Origin: Bradyrhizobium sp. Arg816
GTDB taxonomy: Bacteria > Pseudomonadota > Alphaproteobacteria > Rhizobiales > Xanthobacteraceae
Direction: 5' to 3'
NCBI RefSeq assembly: GCF_029989365.1
Contig: NZ_JAPRAQ010000010.1
Coordinates: 186,001 to 250,000, forward strand
Length of the DNA: 64,000 nucleotides
Shown: positions 1 through 9,273 of the stretch, one piece after another
How the letters are laid out: the number at the start of each line of letters is the position of its first letter
Numbering within the stretch: position 1 is the first letter of the stretch
Notes under the pieces: generated by a model
What the model was told of the DNA's origin: nothing
Database searches by the model: none
Seen by the model: only the letters and a program-made list of their open reading frames with translations
Made by a program: the position numbers and the translations under genes

Positions 1-318
1 CTTGCGCATCATCGCCGACGGGCCTTCCTCGAGCTCCTCGACGCGGACGCTGAGATAGCGGATCACGTCTTCGCTGATGCGCTCCTGGCGCTCGATCTCG
101 GCGATCGCCGCGGACGGCGCGTCGATGTTGAGCAGCACGAAGTGCGCCTTGCGGTTCTTGTTCATGCGGTAGGTGAGGGAGCGAACGCCCCAATTCTCGG
201 TCTTGGTGACCTTGCCGCCGAGACCTTCGACGATGCCGGTCATCTGCGCAGTCAGCTCTTCGACCTGCTGCGTGCTCGCGTCCTGGCGCGCGAGAAAAAC
301 ATGCTCATAGAGAGCCAT
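1..318 (-). CDS. rpsF: 30S ribosomal protein S6 (3' end cut by window)
   Basis: Protein of the small ribosomal subunit platform that binds 16S rRNA as a complex with S18. The reverse strand from 318 reads MALYEHVFLARQDAS and continues with TENWGVRSLTYRMNKNRKAH, which is the S6 pattern of an acidic start followed by a basic strand. The frame is open to the window edge, so about 106 codons are seen and the C-terminus is missing. The start is the ATG at 316-318, preceded by GAAAGGACC as ribosome-binding site. In relatives rpsR and rplI follow; here they would lie outside the window. A promoter and a leader hairpin upstream are listed separately. Confidence 0.95.
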   Translation of the reverse strand, partial: MALYEHVFLARQDASTQQVEELTAQMTGIVEGLGGKVTKTENWGVRSLTYRMNKNRKAHFVLLNIDAPSAAIAEIERQERISEDVIRYLSVRVEELEEGPSAMMRK

Positions 319-365
319 AATGGTCCTTTCCTCATGTTGGCGCATCGCCCGGCGTCAAGCCCTTA

Positions 366-387
366 AGAGGCCTTCGGAAAGGACTCT
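366..387 (-). promoter_or_regulatory. Leader hairpin with CCG in the loop, upstream of rpsF
   Basis: On the reverse strand the bases form AGAG-T-CCTT-TCCG-AAGG-C-CTCT, two perfect 4-base stems with one T/C mismatch between them and a TCCG loop, about 48 bases before the rpsF start. rpsF leaders in several bacterial groups carry a CCG element bound by the S6:S18 complex for feedback control. That this hairpin is such an element is inference. Confidence 0.35.
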
Positions 388-509
388 GGGATTAAGCTCA
401 GAAGGCGGAAACACGGGACGACGGGCCGACTGGCCCTGCCACACCAAAATCACGAATGATTTGCTGAGACCGTCCGTTCAGCTCCCGGCCGGGGTCTGCG
501 GATGGCGCG

Positions 510-537
510 CTTATACGGATTTTGGCCGGCTTTGCAA
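510..537 (-). promoter_or_regulatory. Candidate rpsF operon promoter
   Basis: The reverse strand shows TTGCAA (532-537), a 16-base spacer and TATAAG (510-515), close to a sigma-70 promoter. It would give rpsF a leader of nearly 190 bases, which would include the hairpin at 366-387. Recognised by pattern only. Confidence 0.4.
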
Positions 538-626
538 GGTTGGAGGGCCGTGTTTTCGGCTCCGGATGGTTCCGGTGCGGGCAGCGGGACCGGGTCTGCC
601 CGGACCATACCAGCTTGATTTATTTG

Positions 627-643
627 TTTGTATAGCATACAAA
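627..643. promoter_or_regulatory. Palindromic operator before the TetR gene
   Basis: TTTGTAT-AGC-ATACAAA is a perfect 7-base inverted repeat with a 3-base centre, ending 22 bases before the TetR start. TetR-family genes commonly bind such palindromes to repress themselves and the downstream gene, here the desaturase. Binding is inferred. Confidence 0.6.
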
Positions 644-665
644 GAAATCGACGCGGAGGACCCCA

Positions 666-1370
666 ATGGCGGAAAAGTCGGTCCATGAGCCGTTCGAGGC
701 GGCTGGCGACCCCAAGCATGCGGCACGGGCCACACGTTCGGCCGGCCGCAAGATGAGGTCGCTGCTGCTGGATGCGGCCAGCCCGCTGTTCAGGGAGCGG
801 GGACTGTCCGGCACCGCAATCACCGACATCGCCGCCGCCGCGGACGCGTTCCCGAGCCAGATCACCTATTACTTCCGCACCAAGGAGGCGCTGTTCGTCG
901 AATGCGCCTGCCGCGAGCTGCTGTATCTGGCGCGGGCGACGGAGCAGGCGGCGCTGAAAGCGCGCACGCCGCGGGACTACACCCGTGCGCTGGCCGAGAC
1001 CGTGACGGCGAGCGATTCGGTCGCCTTCTTCGCCGAGGCGCTGACGCTGACCCGGCGGCGCCAGGATCTAGCGCCGCTGGTCGAGCGCACCATCGAGCGC
1101 CTGCACGGTGAAGGCGCACGCGCCTATGCGAGCCAGGTCGCACGGCACGGCTGGCGCTCCCTGCGTGCGCCCGACGAAAGCTCGCGGCGGTTCTGGGCCG
1201 TCGCCATCGGCGTCATTCTCGAGGGGTACGCCATGGGCCGGTCGCCGGATGAATTATGCGCCGAGATGCTGCGTGTGCTCGGCGAGCAGGCGAAATCAGC
1301 CAGCGACACGGCGCGGCTCCGTCTGGTCGACGAGCGCGACGCATCTGGCAGTTCGAATGAGGAGGGTTAG
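666..1370 (+). CDS. TetR/AcrR-family transcriptional regulator
   Basis: A 234-residue one-component repressor. The N-terminal helix-turn-helix is at about residues 30-75 (LLLDAASPLFRERGLSGTAI, then ITYYFRTKEALF, the usual TetR recognition helix and following segment). The C-terminal half is a helical ligand and dimer domain without recognisable specificity. The start is the ATG at 666, after GGAGGACCCCA. A perfect palindrome lies at 627-643, and the desaturase starts 3 bases after the stop, so the two genes form an operon. The likely role is control of membrane lipid desaturation, with autoregulation. The ligand is unknown. Confidence 0.88.
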   Translation: MAEKSVHEPFEAAGDPKHAARATRSAGRKMRSLLLDAASPLFRERGLSGTAITDIAAAADAFPSQITYYFRTKEALFVECACRELLYLARATEQAALKARTPRDYTRALAETVTASDSVAFFAEALTLTRRRQDLAPLVERTIERLHGEGARAYASQVARHGWRSLRAPDESSRRFWAVAIGVILEGYAMGRSPDELCAEMLRVLGEQAKSASDTARLRLVDERDASGSSNEEG

Positions 1371-1373
1371 GCC

Positions 1374-2399
1374 ATGACCGCACTTCGCATGCGTGCCCGC
1401 GATTTCCTGACCGACGACCAACTCGCCGACGTACGACAGCGCGTGACCTGGAAAGGCGTCGCGCTGATCGTCCACGCCTGGGCGCTCATTGTCGCGGCGA
1501 TCGCTTTGGTGGCGTGGTGGCCCAACCCGATCACCTACCTTCTCGCCGTTGCCATCATCGGTTCGCGCCAGCTCGGGCTCGCGATCCTGATGCATGACGG
1601 CGCGCATGGCTGCCTGTCCGCCGACGAGAAGACCAATCTGGCCCTGAGCCAATGGTTCTGCGCCTATCCTCTCTTCGCGGAGACGCGCAGCTATCGGCGC
1701 TACCACCTTCAGCATCACGCGCGCACCCAGCAGGAAGACGATCCCGATCTCGTGCTGTCGGCGCCGTTTCCGATCACCAAGCTGAGCTATCGCCGCAAGT
1801 TCATTCGCGACATCACCGGGCAGACCGGCTACCAGCAGCGCAAGGCGCAACTGCTCAATGCGCTCGGGCCGAAGGACTGGACGTTGCGGCAGCGCGCTGC
1901 GCATTTCTGGGAGAAACTCGGCCCGCAATGCCTCGCCAATGCCGCGATGTTCGCAGCGCTCGCGGCAGCCGGCGTGTGGTGGGCCTATCCGCTGCTATGG
2001 CTGGTGCCGCTGTTGACCTGGATGATGGTCATCACCCGGATCCGCAACATCGCCGAACACGCCGTCGTGCCCGACAGCAGCGATCCCTTGCGCAACACCC
2101 GCACCACGCATGCGAATTTTTTCGAGCGGCTGTTCATCGCGCCGTACTACGTGAACTATCACCTCGAGCATCATCTCTTATTCTATGTGCCCTGCTACAA
2201 TCTGCCGAAGGTGCATCGGTTGCTGAGTGCGAGCCGGCACGCCGGCCGCATGGAGGTGCAGCCGGGCTACACCGCGGTGCTGCGGCTGGCGACCGCGAAA
2301 CCGGACTGGGATGACCGGCCGGGGCAGCTCGTGAACAGCGCGCGCCGCGCGCAGGCAGGGGCCGCGGTCGACGCCAATCAGACCAATGGTGGATTCTAG
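1374..2399 (+). CDS. Membrane fatty-acid desaturase family protein
   Basis: A 341-residue di-iron membrane protein of the fatty-acid desaturase/hydroxylase superfamily. The three histidine boxes are HDGAH (74-78), HLQHH (111-115) and HLEHH (263-267), with an additional H229 in NIAEH. Hydrophobic spans lie at about 30-50, 55-75 and 185-220, as expected for an inner-membrane desaturase. It introduces a double bond or hydroxyl into an acyl or related lipid chain; the substrate cannot be read from sequence. It lies 3 bases after the TetR gene and is presumably regulated by it, as in fatty-acid-sensing TetR/desaturase pairs. The fab cluster downstream adds context but has its own start. Confidence 0.85.
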   Translation: MTALRMRARDFLTDDQLADVRQRVTWKGVALIVHAWALIVAAIALVAWWPNPITYLLAVAIIGSRQLGLAILMHDGAHGCLSADEKTNLALSQWFCAYPLFAETRSYRRYHLQHHARTQQEDDPDLVLSAPFPITKLSYRRKFIRDITGQTGYQQRKAQLLNALGPKDWTLRQRAAHFWEKLGPQCLANAAMFAALAAAGVWWAYPLLWLVPLLTWMMVITRIRNIAEHAVVPDSSDPLRNTRTTHANFFERLFIAPYYVNYHLEHHLLFYVPCYNLPKVHRLLSASRHAGRMEVQPGYTAVLRLATAKPDWDDRPGQLVNSARRAQAGAAVDANQTNGGF

Positions 2400-2484
2400 A
2401 GCCAGCGTTCCCCGTTAAATCCCGGGCGAAGTTCCTATCTTGGCTTGACATTCCAGCCCCGGACAGTGTCTACGGCCCCCTTTG

Positions 2485-2499
2485 GAGCATGATCCGGAA
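2485..2499. repeat. Fragment of dispersed palindromic repeat
   Basis: GAGCATGATCCGGAA matches the reverse complement of the right arm of the repeat at 44608-44656. It lies in the gap between the desaturase and fabD together with a short GGCC-TAA-GGCC hairpin. It is probably a decayed half-copy of the repeat family. Confidence 0.45.
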
Positions 2500-2571
2500 C
2501 CATGGCCTAAGGCCGTGCGTCATCGGCTGCCGGTTCTCGCAGGGATCACGCCCGACAAGCAGGGAGCGCCG

Positions 2572-3531
2572 ATGACGGCAGCATTCACATTTCCGGGGCA
2601 GGGGTCCCAGGCGGTTGGCATGGGCAAGGCCCTGGCCGACGCCTTTCCGGTGGCGCGCGCCGTATTCGACGAGGTCGATGCCGCGCTTGGGGAGAAGCTG
2701 ACGGCGATCATCTGGGATGGTCCGGCAGAAACGCTCCAGCTGACACAGAACGCCCAGCCGGCGCTGATGGCGGTATCTGTCGCCACCCTGCGCGTGCTGG
2801 AGGCCGAAGCCGGGTTTTCCGTGGGACGGGACGCGGCCTTCGTCGCCGGCCATTCGCTCGGTGAATATTCGGCGCTGGCTGCGGCCGGCAGCCTGACGAT
2901 CTCGGATACTGCGCGGTTGCTTCGCACCCGCGGTCTCGCAATGCAAAAAGCCGTGCCGGTCGGCGCCGGCGCGATGGCCGCTCTCCTTGGTCTCGACTAC
3001 GAGGCCGCCATGGAGGTCGCAGGCGAGGCGGCACAGGGCCAGGTCTGCCAGGCCGCCAACGACAATGGCGGCGGGCAAGTGGTCGTCTCCGGCGACAAGG
3101 CTGCGGTCGATCGCGCCGTCGAGATCGCCAAGACCAAGGGCGCCAAGCGCGCAATGCTGCTGCCGGTGTCCGCACCGTTCCATTGCAAGCTGATGCAGCC
3201 CGCCGCCGACGCCATGGCGGAGGCGCTGGCGAAGGTCACGATCAAGGCGCCGGCGGCGCCGCTGGTGTCGAACGTGCTGGCGAGCGCCATCAGCGATCCC
3301 GACGAGATCCGTCGCCGCCTGGTCGAGCAAGTCACCGGCACGGTGCGCTGGCGCGAGTCGGTTGCCTATATGGCAGGGCAGGGTGTCAACCGCTTCTTCG
3401 AGATCGGCGCTGGCAAGGTGCTGTCTGGTCTCGTCAAGCGCATTGCGGACGGCGCTGTCGGCGTGTCGGTCAGCGGGCCGAACGACGTTGCCGCTGCCAA
3501 GGATGCATTGGCCGCTGCGAAGCAGGCCTGA
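2572..3531 (+). CDS. fabD: Malonyl-CoA:ACP transacylase
   Basis: Transfers malonyl from CoA to acyl carrier protein, supplying extender units for type II fatty-acid synthesis in the cytoplasm. The 319-residue length is normal. FPGQGSQ is at residues 7-13, the nucleophile elbow GHSLG at 93-97 (Ser95), and the catalytic His in APFHCKL at about 204. The start at 2572 was chosen because FTFPGQGSQ should sit near the N-terminus and AGGGAG precedes it; an upstream ATG at 2482 would add an unrelated stretch. It opens the fabD-fabG-acpP-fabF cluster, with fabG beginning 13 bases after its stop. Confidence 0.96.
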   Translation: MTAAFTFPGQGSQAVGMGKALADAFPVARAVFDEVDAALGEKLTAIIWDGPAETLQLTQNAQPALMAVSVATLRVLEAEAGFSVGRDAAFVAGHSLGEYSALAAAGSLTISDTARLLRTRGLAMQKAVPVGAGAMAALLGLDYEAAMEVAGEAAQGQVCQAANDNGGGQVVVSGDKAAVDRAVEIAKTKGAKRAMLLPVSAPFHCKLMQPAADAMAEALAKVTIKAPAAPLVSNVLASAISDPDEIRRRLVEQVTGTVRWRESVAYMAGQGVNRFFEIGAGKVLSGLVKRIADGAVGVSVSGPNDVAAAKDALAAAKQA

Positions 3532-3544
3532 AGGAGTTTTTTCA

Positions 3545-4282
3545 ATGTTCGACCTGACTGGCAAAAAGGCGCTCGTCACCGGCGCGACCGGCGGCATCGG
3601 CGGCGCGATCGCGCAGGCGCTGCACGCGCAGGGTGCTACCGTTGCGATTTCCGGAACGCGCAAGGAAGTGCTGGATGAGCTTGCCGGCAAGCTCGGCGAG
3701 CGTACCCACGTGCTGCCATGCAATCTCTCCAAGGCCGACGAGGTCGAGGCGCTGGTGCCCGCCGCGGAAGCCGCGATGGGGCAGGTCGACATTCTCGTCG
3801 CCAATGCCGGCATCACCCGGGACAATCTCTTCGTCCAGCTCCGTGACGAGGACTGGGAGGAGGTCATCAACATCAATCTGACCTCGACCTTCCGCCTGGC
3901 GCGCGCCGCGACCAAGCTGATGATGCGCAAGCGCTTCGGCCGTATCATTGCCATCACGTCGATCGTCGGCGTCACCGGCAATCCCGGGCAGGGCAACTAC
4001 ACGGCATCGAAGGCCGGCCTGATCGGCATGATCAAGACGCTCGGTGCCGAATACGCCAAGCGCGGCGTGACCGCGAACTGCATCGCGCCGGGCTTCATCA
4101 AGACGCCGATGACCGATGCGCTCAACGACAAGCAGCGCGAGACGATTCTGGCCAAGGTTCCGGCCGCCCGCCTGGGGACGCCGGAGGACATCGCAGCCGC
4201 CGCCGTCTACCTGAGTTCGAACGAAGCGGCCTACGTCACGGGACAAACCATCCACGTCAACGGCGGCATGGCCATGATCTGA
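3545..4282 (+). CDS. fabG: 3-oxoacyl-ACP reductase
   Basis: NADPH-dependent reduction of 3-ketoacyl-ACP, the first reductive step of fatty-acid elongation. A 245-residue classical short-chain dehydrogenase: cofactor loop TGATGGIG (12-19), NAG (87-89), catalytic Ser139, Tyr152 and Lys156 in YTASK, and a C-terminal stretch VTGQTIHVNGGMAMI typical of FabG. The ATG at 3545 follows AAGGAG. It lies 13 bases after fabD and ahead of acpP, so its identity as the housekeeping FabG rather than a generic SDR is supported by position. Confidence 0.96.
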   Translation: MFDLTGKKALVTGATGGIGGAIAQALHAQGATVAISGTRKEVLDELAGKLGERTHVLPCNLSKADEVEALVPAAEAAMGQVDILVANAGITRDNLFVQLRDEDWEEVININLTSTFRLARAATKLMMRKRFGRIIAITSIVGVTGNPGQGNYTASKAGLIGMIKTLGAEYAKRGVTANCIAPGFIKTPMTDALNDKQRETILAKVPAARLGTPEDIAAAAVYLSSNEAAYVTGQTIHVNGGMAMI

Positions 4283-4589
4283 CGTCTCCTTCCGCACTGC
4301 CCACAAGGACGGTGCGGAATGCGGCAAACGGCCGTTTCCGGTGCGAAATGAGGCTTGTAGTCAAGGCAGTTGAAGTATGATAACCGGACGCTCAACGGAT
4401 GGGCAAAGAACGCCATTGCAGGTTTTTGAAACCCTGTATATTGGCGATGCGGAGCCTTGGCCGTCTCGCCGGGCCTGCATCGGTTAAGATGGGGCCAATC
4501 AAAGTTCGTAAGCGAAGGCAGTCAACGACCACGACGGCTCGTATCGTCCCGGGGGGTCGGGTCTACAGGGAACAACACGAGGTTATGCA
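4283..4589. other. Intergenic region fabG-acpP with acpP promoter region
   Basis: A 307-base gap inside the fab cluster. It probably carries an independent acpP promoter, since ACP is needed in much higher amounts than its neighbours. A weak candidate is TTGCAG (4416-4421) with TATATT (4437-4442), but the 15-base spacer is short, so I do not assign it. No coding frame is convincing. Confidence 0.4.
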
Positions 4590-4829
4590 ATGAGTGACAT
4601 TGGCGAGCGGGTTAAGAAGATCGTGGTCGAACACCTTGGTGTTGAACCCGAGAAGGTTGTCGACGCTGCGAGCTTCATCGACGACCTCGGCGCCGACAGT
4701 CTGGACACCGTCGAACTGGTGATGGCGTTCGAAGAAGAATTCGGTTGCGAGATTCCGGACGACGCCGCGGAGACGATTCTCACCGTCGGCGACGCCACGA
4801 AGTTTCTCGAGAAGAACGCGAAGAGCTAA
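4590..4829 (+). CDS. acpP: Acyl carrier protein
   Basis: A 79-residue acidic four-helix carrier that holds growing acyl chains on a phosphopantetheine arm. The attachment site is Ser37 in GADSLDTVEL, the canonical motif. Acidic composition, the pattern EEEFGCEIPDDAAE in helix III and the length are those of housekeeping AcpP. The start ATG at 4590 follows AACACGAGGTT. It sits between fabG and fabF, with a terminator-like hairpin just after it, so much of its transcript may end before fabF. Confidence 0.98.
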   Translation: MSDIGERVKKIVVEHLGVEPEKVVDAASFIDDLGADSLDTVELVMAFEEEFGCEIPDDAAETILTVGDATKFLEKNAKS

Positions 4830-4857
4830 GGCTCTTCATTTTCGCGGGGACAACATT

Positions 4858-4902
4858 GAAACCGGACGGGCCGCTGACCAGCGGTCAGCCGGTTTCTTGT
4901 TA
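4858..4902 (+). terminator. Terminator-like hairpin after acpP
   Basis: GAAACCGG (4858-4865) pairs with CCGGTTTC (4889-4896), with an inner CCGCT/AGCGG stem and TTGTTATT after it. Placed 28 bases after the acpP stop, it may limit read-through into fabF and keep ACP expression separate. Confidence 0.55.
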
Positions 4903-4937
4903 TTGGCCGTGAATCTTTCGATGCGGAGTTTTCGGAC

Positions 4938-6203
<1,266 letters not shown>

Positions 6204-6328
6204 TTTACGTTTGAAACGAATCCACCGTTTTGCCGTATTCGGCGATAGTCATACCCCGTGGGCGCGTGCATTGGCTCGGCAAGCGATTGCCTGGCCGCGA
6301 TTGAACCGGCAGGATTCAGGTTGCTTCG

Positions 6329-7606
6329 ATGAGTGAAAGGCCGCCCATTTCGCCCCGGAGTCCGCGGGCAGCGCTGGAGCCCGAGCAGGTCCCGCCGCCG
6401 CCGAGGCGATCGGACCGGGCGCGCAATCCCTTCGTGATCGTCGGCAACGCCATCATCACCCTTCTGCTGATCGCCATGCTGGGCGCCGGCGGCGTCTACT
6501 ATTACGGCCGGCAGGTGCTCGAGGCGGCGGGGCCGCTGAAGGAAGACAAGATCGTCAACATCCCGCAGCGGGCCGGCAAGCGCGACATCGCCGAGACGCT
6601 GAACCGGGAAGGCGTGACCGACGTCAATCCCTGGGTGTTCATCGCCAGCGTCGCCGCGCTGAAGGCGAGCTCGGACCTGAAGCCGGGTGAATATTCGTTC
6701 CAGAAGAACGCCTCCTTGCGCGACGTCATCGCCACCATCGTCGAGGGCAAGGTGGTGCAGCATTCCGTCACGATCCCGGAAGGCCTGACCTCTGAGCAGA
6801 TCGTGGCGCGGCTGTCCGACAACGACATCTTCACCGGCAGCGTCCGTGAGCTGCCGCGCGAAGGCACGCTGCTGCCGGAGACCTACAAGTTCCCGCGCGG
6901 GACCCCGCGTGATCAGGTGATCCAGCGCATGCAGCAGGCGCACAAGCGCGTGCTGGCCGAGATCTGGGAGCGCCGCAGCCAGGACACTCCTGTGAAATCT
7001 CCGGAGCAACTGGTGACGCTGGCCTCGATCGTCGAGAAGGAGACCGGCAAGCCGGACGAGCGCAGCCGTGTCGCTGCCGTCTTCGCCAACCGGCTCAAGC
7101 AGAAAATCAAGCTGCAGTCCGATCCGACCATCATCTACGGCCTTGTCGGCGGCAAGGGTACGCTCGGCCGTCCGATCAAGCGCAGCGAGATCACGCAGCC
7201 TTCGCCCTACAACACCTATGTGATCGAGGGACTGCCGCCCGGCCCGATCTCCAACCCCGGCCGCGCCTCGCTGGAAGCCACCGCCAACCCGGCCCGCACC
7301 CGCGACCTCTATTTCGTCGCCGACGGCACCGGCGGGCATGCCTTCACTGAGACCTACGACGCGCACCAGAAGAACGTCGCGAAACTCCGCGCGATGGAGA
7401 AGCAGATCCAGAACGACACGGTCGAGCCGGCCGAGGATGCGCAGCCGCCGGCGGCCGCCGCGCCCGGCGCGGCCGCGGATCCGCCGACCGCGACCACGCC
7501 GGCGCGGCCCAATCAGCAGAAAAAGCCGCCAGCCGCTCGCCCCGCTGGTCCCGCGCCCGCCCGTCAGGGGGCCGTGCAGCCGTCGCCGCCGGTGGTCCAG
7601 CGCTAG
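6329..7606 (+). CDS. mltG: Endolytic murein transglycosylase
   Basis: Inner-membrane enzyme that cleaves nascent peptidoglycan strands and acts as a terminator of glycan polymerisation. In 425 residues: a cytoplasmic Pro/Arg-rich tail, a membrane span at about 34-56, a LysM-like region, then the YceG domain with the catalytic Glu236 in ASIVEKETGK and the conserved LQSDPTIIYGL segment. The C-terminal 65 residues are an Ala/Pro-rich low-complexity tail common in alphaproteobacterial homologues. Located between fabF and yicC, its usual alphaproteobacterial position. Confidence 0.93.
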   Translation: MSERPPISPRSPRAALEPEQVPPPPRRSDRARNPFVIVGNAIITLLLIAMLGAGGVYYYGRQVLEAAGPLKEDKIVNIPQRAGKRDIAETLNREGVTDVNPWVFIASVAALKASSDLKPGEYSFQKNASLRDVIATIVEGKVVQHSVTIPEGLTSEQIVARLSDNDIFTGSVRELPREGTLLPETYKFPRGTPRDQVIQRMQQAHKRVLAEIWERRSQDTPVKSPEQLVTLASIVEKETGKPDERSRVAAVFANRLKQKIKLQSDPTIIYGLVGGKGTLGRPIKRSEITQPSPYNTYVIEGLPPGPISNPGRASLEATANPARTRDLYFVADGTGGHAFTETYDAHQKNVAKLRAMEKQIQNDTVEPAEDAQPPAAAAPGAAADPPTATTPARPNQQKKPPAARPAGPAPARQGAVQPSPPVVQR

Positions 7607-7722
7607 GTTCGCGCAGACCTGCCTGCGGGACTTTGTGGATTCCACTTTCCTGCAAAATAGTCTTAAGATTCGCGTGGCCTGATGGGCCTCGCGAATCCTG
7701 TGTGTCCGGAGAAATTGACCTG

Positions 7723-8610
7723 ATGGCGCTGTCGTCCATGACCGGCTTTGCCCGAAGCCACGGCGCTAGCGGGCCGTATACGTTCGAATGGGAATTGAAG
7801 TCGGTCAACGCCAAGGGCTTTGACCTCCGGGTGCGGTTGCCGCAGGGGTTCGACGAGCTCGAGGCCCACGCCAAGAAACGCGCCGGTGAGCTTCTGTCGC
7901 GCGGCACGGTCTACGCCAATCTCAACGTCAAGCGCGCCAACGCCGCAGCCTCGGTCCGCGTCAACGAGGACGTGCTCAATGCCGTCCTGAAGGCGGCTAC
8001 GATGATCGCCGGCAAGGTCGATGCGGTCGCGCCGAGCGTCGACGGCCTGCTCGCCATCAAGGGCGTCGTCGAGGTCGCCGAGCCCGAGGGTGACGAGGAG
8101 GAGGACAAGGCCGCGCGTGCCGCCGCCGCGGAGGCCTTCGACAAGGCGCTCGCCGATCTCGTCGAGATGCGCAAGCGCGAGGGCACGTCGCTCGGGCAGA
8201 TCCTGACCCAGCGGGTCGACGAGGTCGAGTTGCTGGCGAGGAAGGCGGAAGCCGCGCCGGGCCGCAAGCCCGAGGCAATCAAGGCGAGGCTCGCCGAGCA
8301 GATCGCAACCCTGCTCGACACCTCCGACCGTTTCGATTCCGACCGCCTGATGCAGGAGGCGATCCTGATCGCCACCAGAGCCGACATCCGCGAGGAGCTC
8401 GACCGCATCGCCTCCCACATCGCGCAGGCGCGCGAGCTGATCGGCAAGGGCGGCCCGATCGGCCGCAAGCTCGACTTCCTGGCGCAGGAGTTTCACCGCG
8501 AGGTCAACACCTGCTGCTCGAAGTCGAACGACATCGAGCTGACCAATACGGGCCTGGCCATGAAGAATGTGGTCGAGCAATTCCGCGAGCAGGTCCAGAA
8601 TCTGGAGTGA
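7723..8610 (+). CDS. YicC-family protein (YicC/YloC endoribonuclease family)
   Basis: A 295-residue member of the YicC/YloC family, which has been linked to endoribonuclease activity. The N-terminus MALSSMTGFARS is the family signature (MxxSMTGFAR), and the C-terminus carries the conserved block KLDFLAQEFHREVNTCCSKS followed by EQFREQVQNLE. The start at 7723 is preferred over an upstream in-frame codon at 7633 because the family begins with this motif; GGAG lies 10 bases upstream. The gmk gene starts 3 bases after the stop, a pairing seen in many bacteria. Confidence 0.93.
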   Translation: MALSSMTGFARSHGASGPYTFEWELKSVNAKGFDLRVRLPQGFDELEAHAKKRAGELLSRGTVYANLNVKRANAAASVRVNEDVLNAVLKAATMIAGKVDAVAPSVDGLLAIKGVVEVAEPEGDEEEDKAARAAAAEAFDKALADLVEMRKREGTSLGQILTQRVDEVELLARKAEAAPGRKPEAIKARLAEQIATLLDTSDRFDSDRLMQEAILIATRADIREELDRIASHIAQARELIGKGGPIGRKLDFLAQEFHREVNTCCSKSNDIELTNTGLAMKNVVEQFREQVQNLE

Positions 8611-8613
8611 TCG

Positions 8614-9273
8614 ATGACGACGGGCGGTCACGGAACTGACGGTGTCGAGCGGCGTGGATTGATGTTCGTGCTGTCCTCGCCGTCGGGTGCGGGCAAGACG
8701 ACGCTGTCGCGTCTGCTGATCGAGCGCATGACCGGCCTGCGGATGTCGGTCTCCGCGACCACGCGGGCGATGCGGCCCGGCGAGGTCGACGGCCGCGACT
8801 ATCTGTTCGTCGACAAGGCCAGGTTCGACGCGATGGTGAAGGGCGACGAGCTGCTGGAATGGGCGACCGTGTTCGACAACAGCTACGGCACGCCGCGTGC
8901 GCCGGTCGAAGCGGCGCTGTCGGCCGGGCAGGACGTGCTGTTCGACATCGACTGGCAGGGCACCCAGCAACTCCGCGAGAAGGCACGCGCGGACGTCGTC
9001 AGCGTGTTCATTTTACCGCCCTCGGCCGCCGATCTCGAGAAGCGGCTGCATTCGCGCGCGCAGGATTCCGACGAGGTGATCCGCAAGCGCATGAGCCGCG
9101 CCAGCCACGAGATGAGCCACTGGGCCGAGTACGACTACATCGTCATCAACCACGCGGTCGACGAGGCGTTTGCCGAGGTGCAGTCGATACTGAAGGCCGA
9201 GCGCCTCAAGCGCGAGCGGCGGACTGGCCTCGTTGGTTTCGTACGAGGTTTGCAAGGCCAGCTTCAAGGTTAG
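8614..9273 (+). CDS. gmk: Guanylate kinase
   Basis: Phosphorylates GMP to GDP with ATP. The 219-residue protein has the P-loop SSPSGAGKTT at about 21-30, the GMP-binding segment SVSATTRAMRPGEVDGRDY at about 46-64, and the lid region with QDSDEVIRKRM. The ATG at 8614 immediately follows the yicC stop, so the two are co-transcribed. The last 68 bases overlap the 3' end of a convergent gene on the other strand, which is unusual for an essential gene. Confidence 0.97.
   Translation: MTTGGHGTDGVERRGLMFVLSSPSGAGKTTLSRLLIERMTGLRMSVSATTRAMRPGEVDGRDYLFVDKARFDAMVKGDELLEWATVFDNSYGTPRAPVEAALSAGQDVLFDIDWQGTQQLREKARADVVSVFILPPSAADLEKRLHSRAQDSDEVIRKRMSRASHEMSHWAEYDYIVINHAVDEAFAEVQSILKAERLKRERRTGLVGFVRGLQGQLQG

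Larger units (their letters stand above)
319..665. other. Divergent intergenic region rpsF / tetR
   Basis: This 347-base gap separates two divergent genes. It holds a candidate rpsF promoter (510-537) and leader hairpin (366-387) on the reverse strand, and a perfect palindrome (627-643) just before the TetR gene. I see no convincing protein-coding frame: the open frames across it are short and out of step with both neighbours. Confidence 0.6.

Noticed and set aside
4416..4442. acpP promoter TTGCAG / TATATT
   Set aside because: The spacer is only 15 bases and other hexamer choices are equally good, so it was not listed as a promoter.
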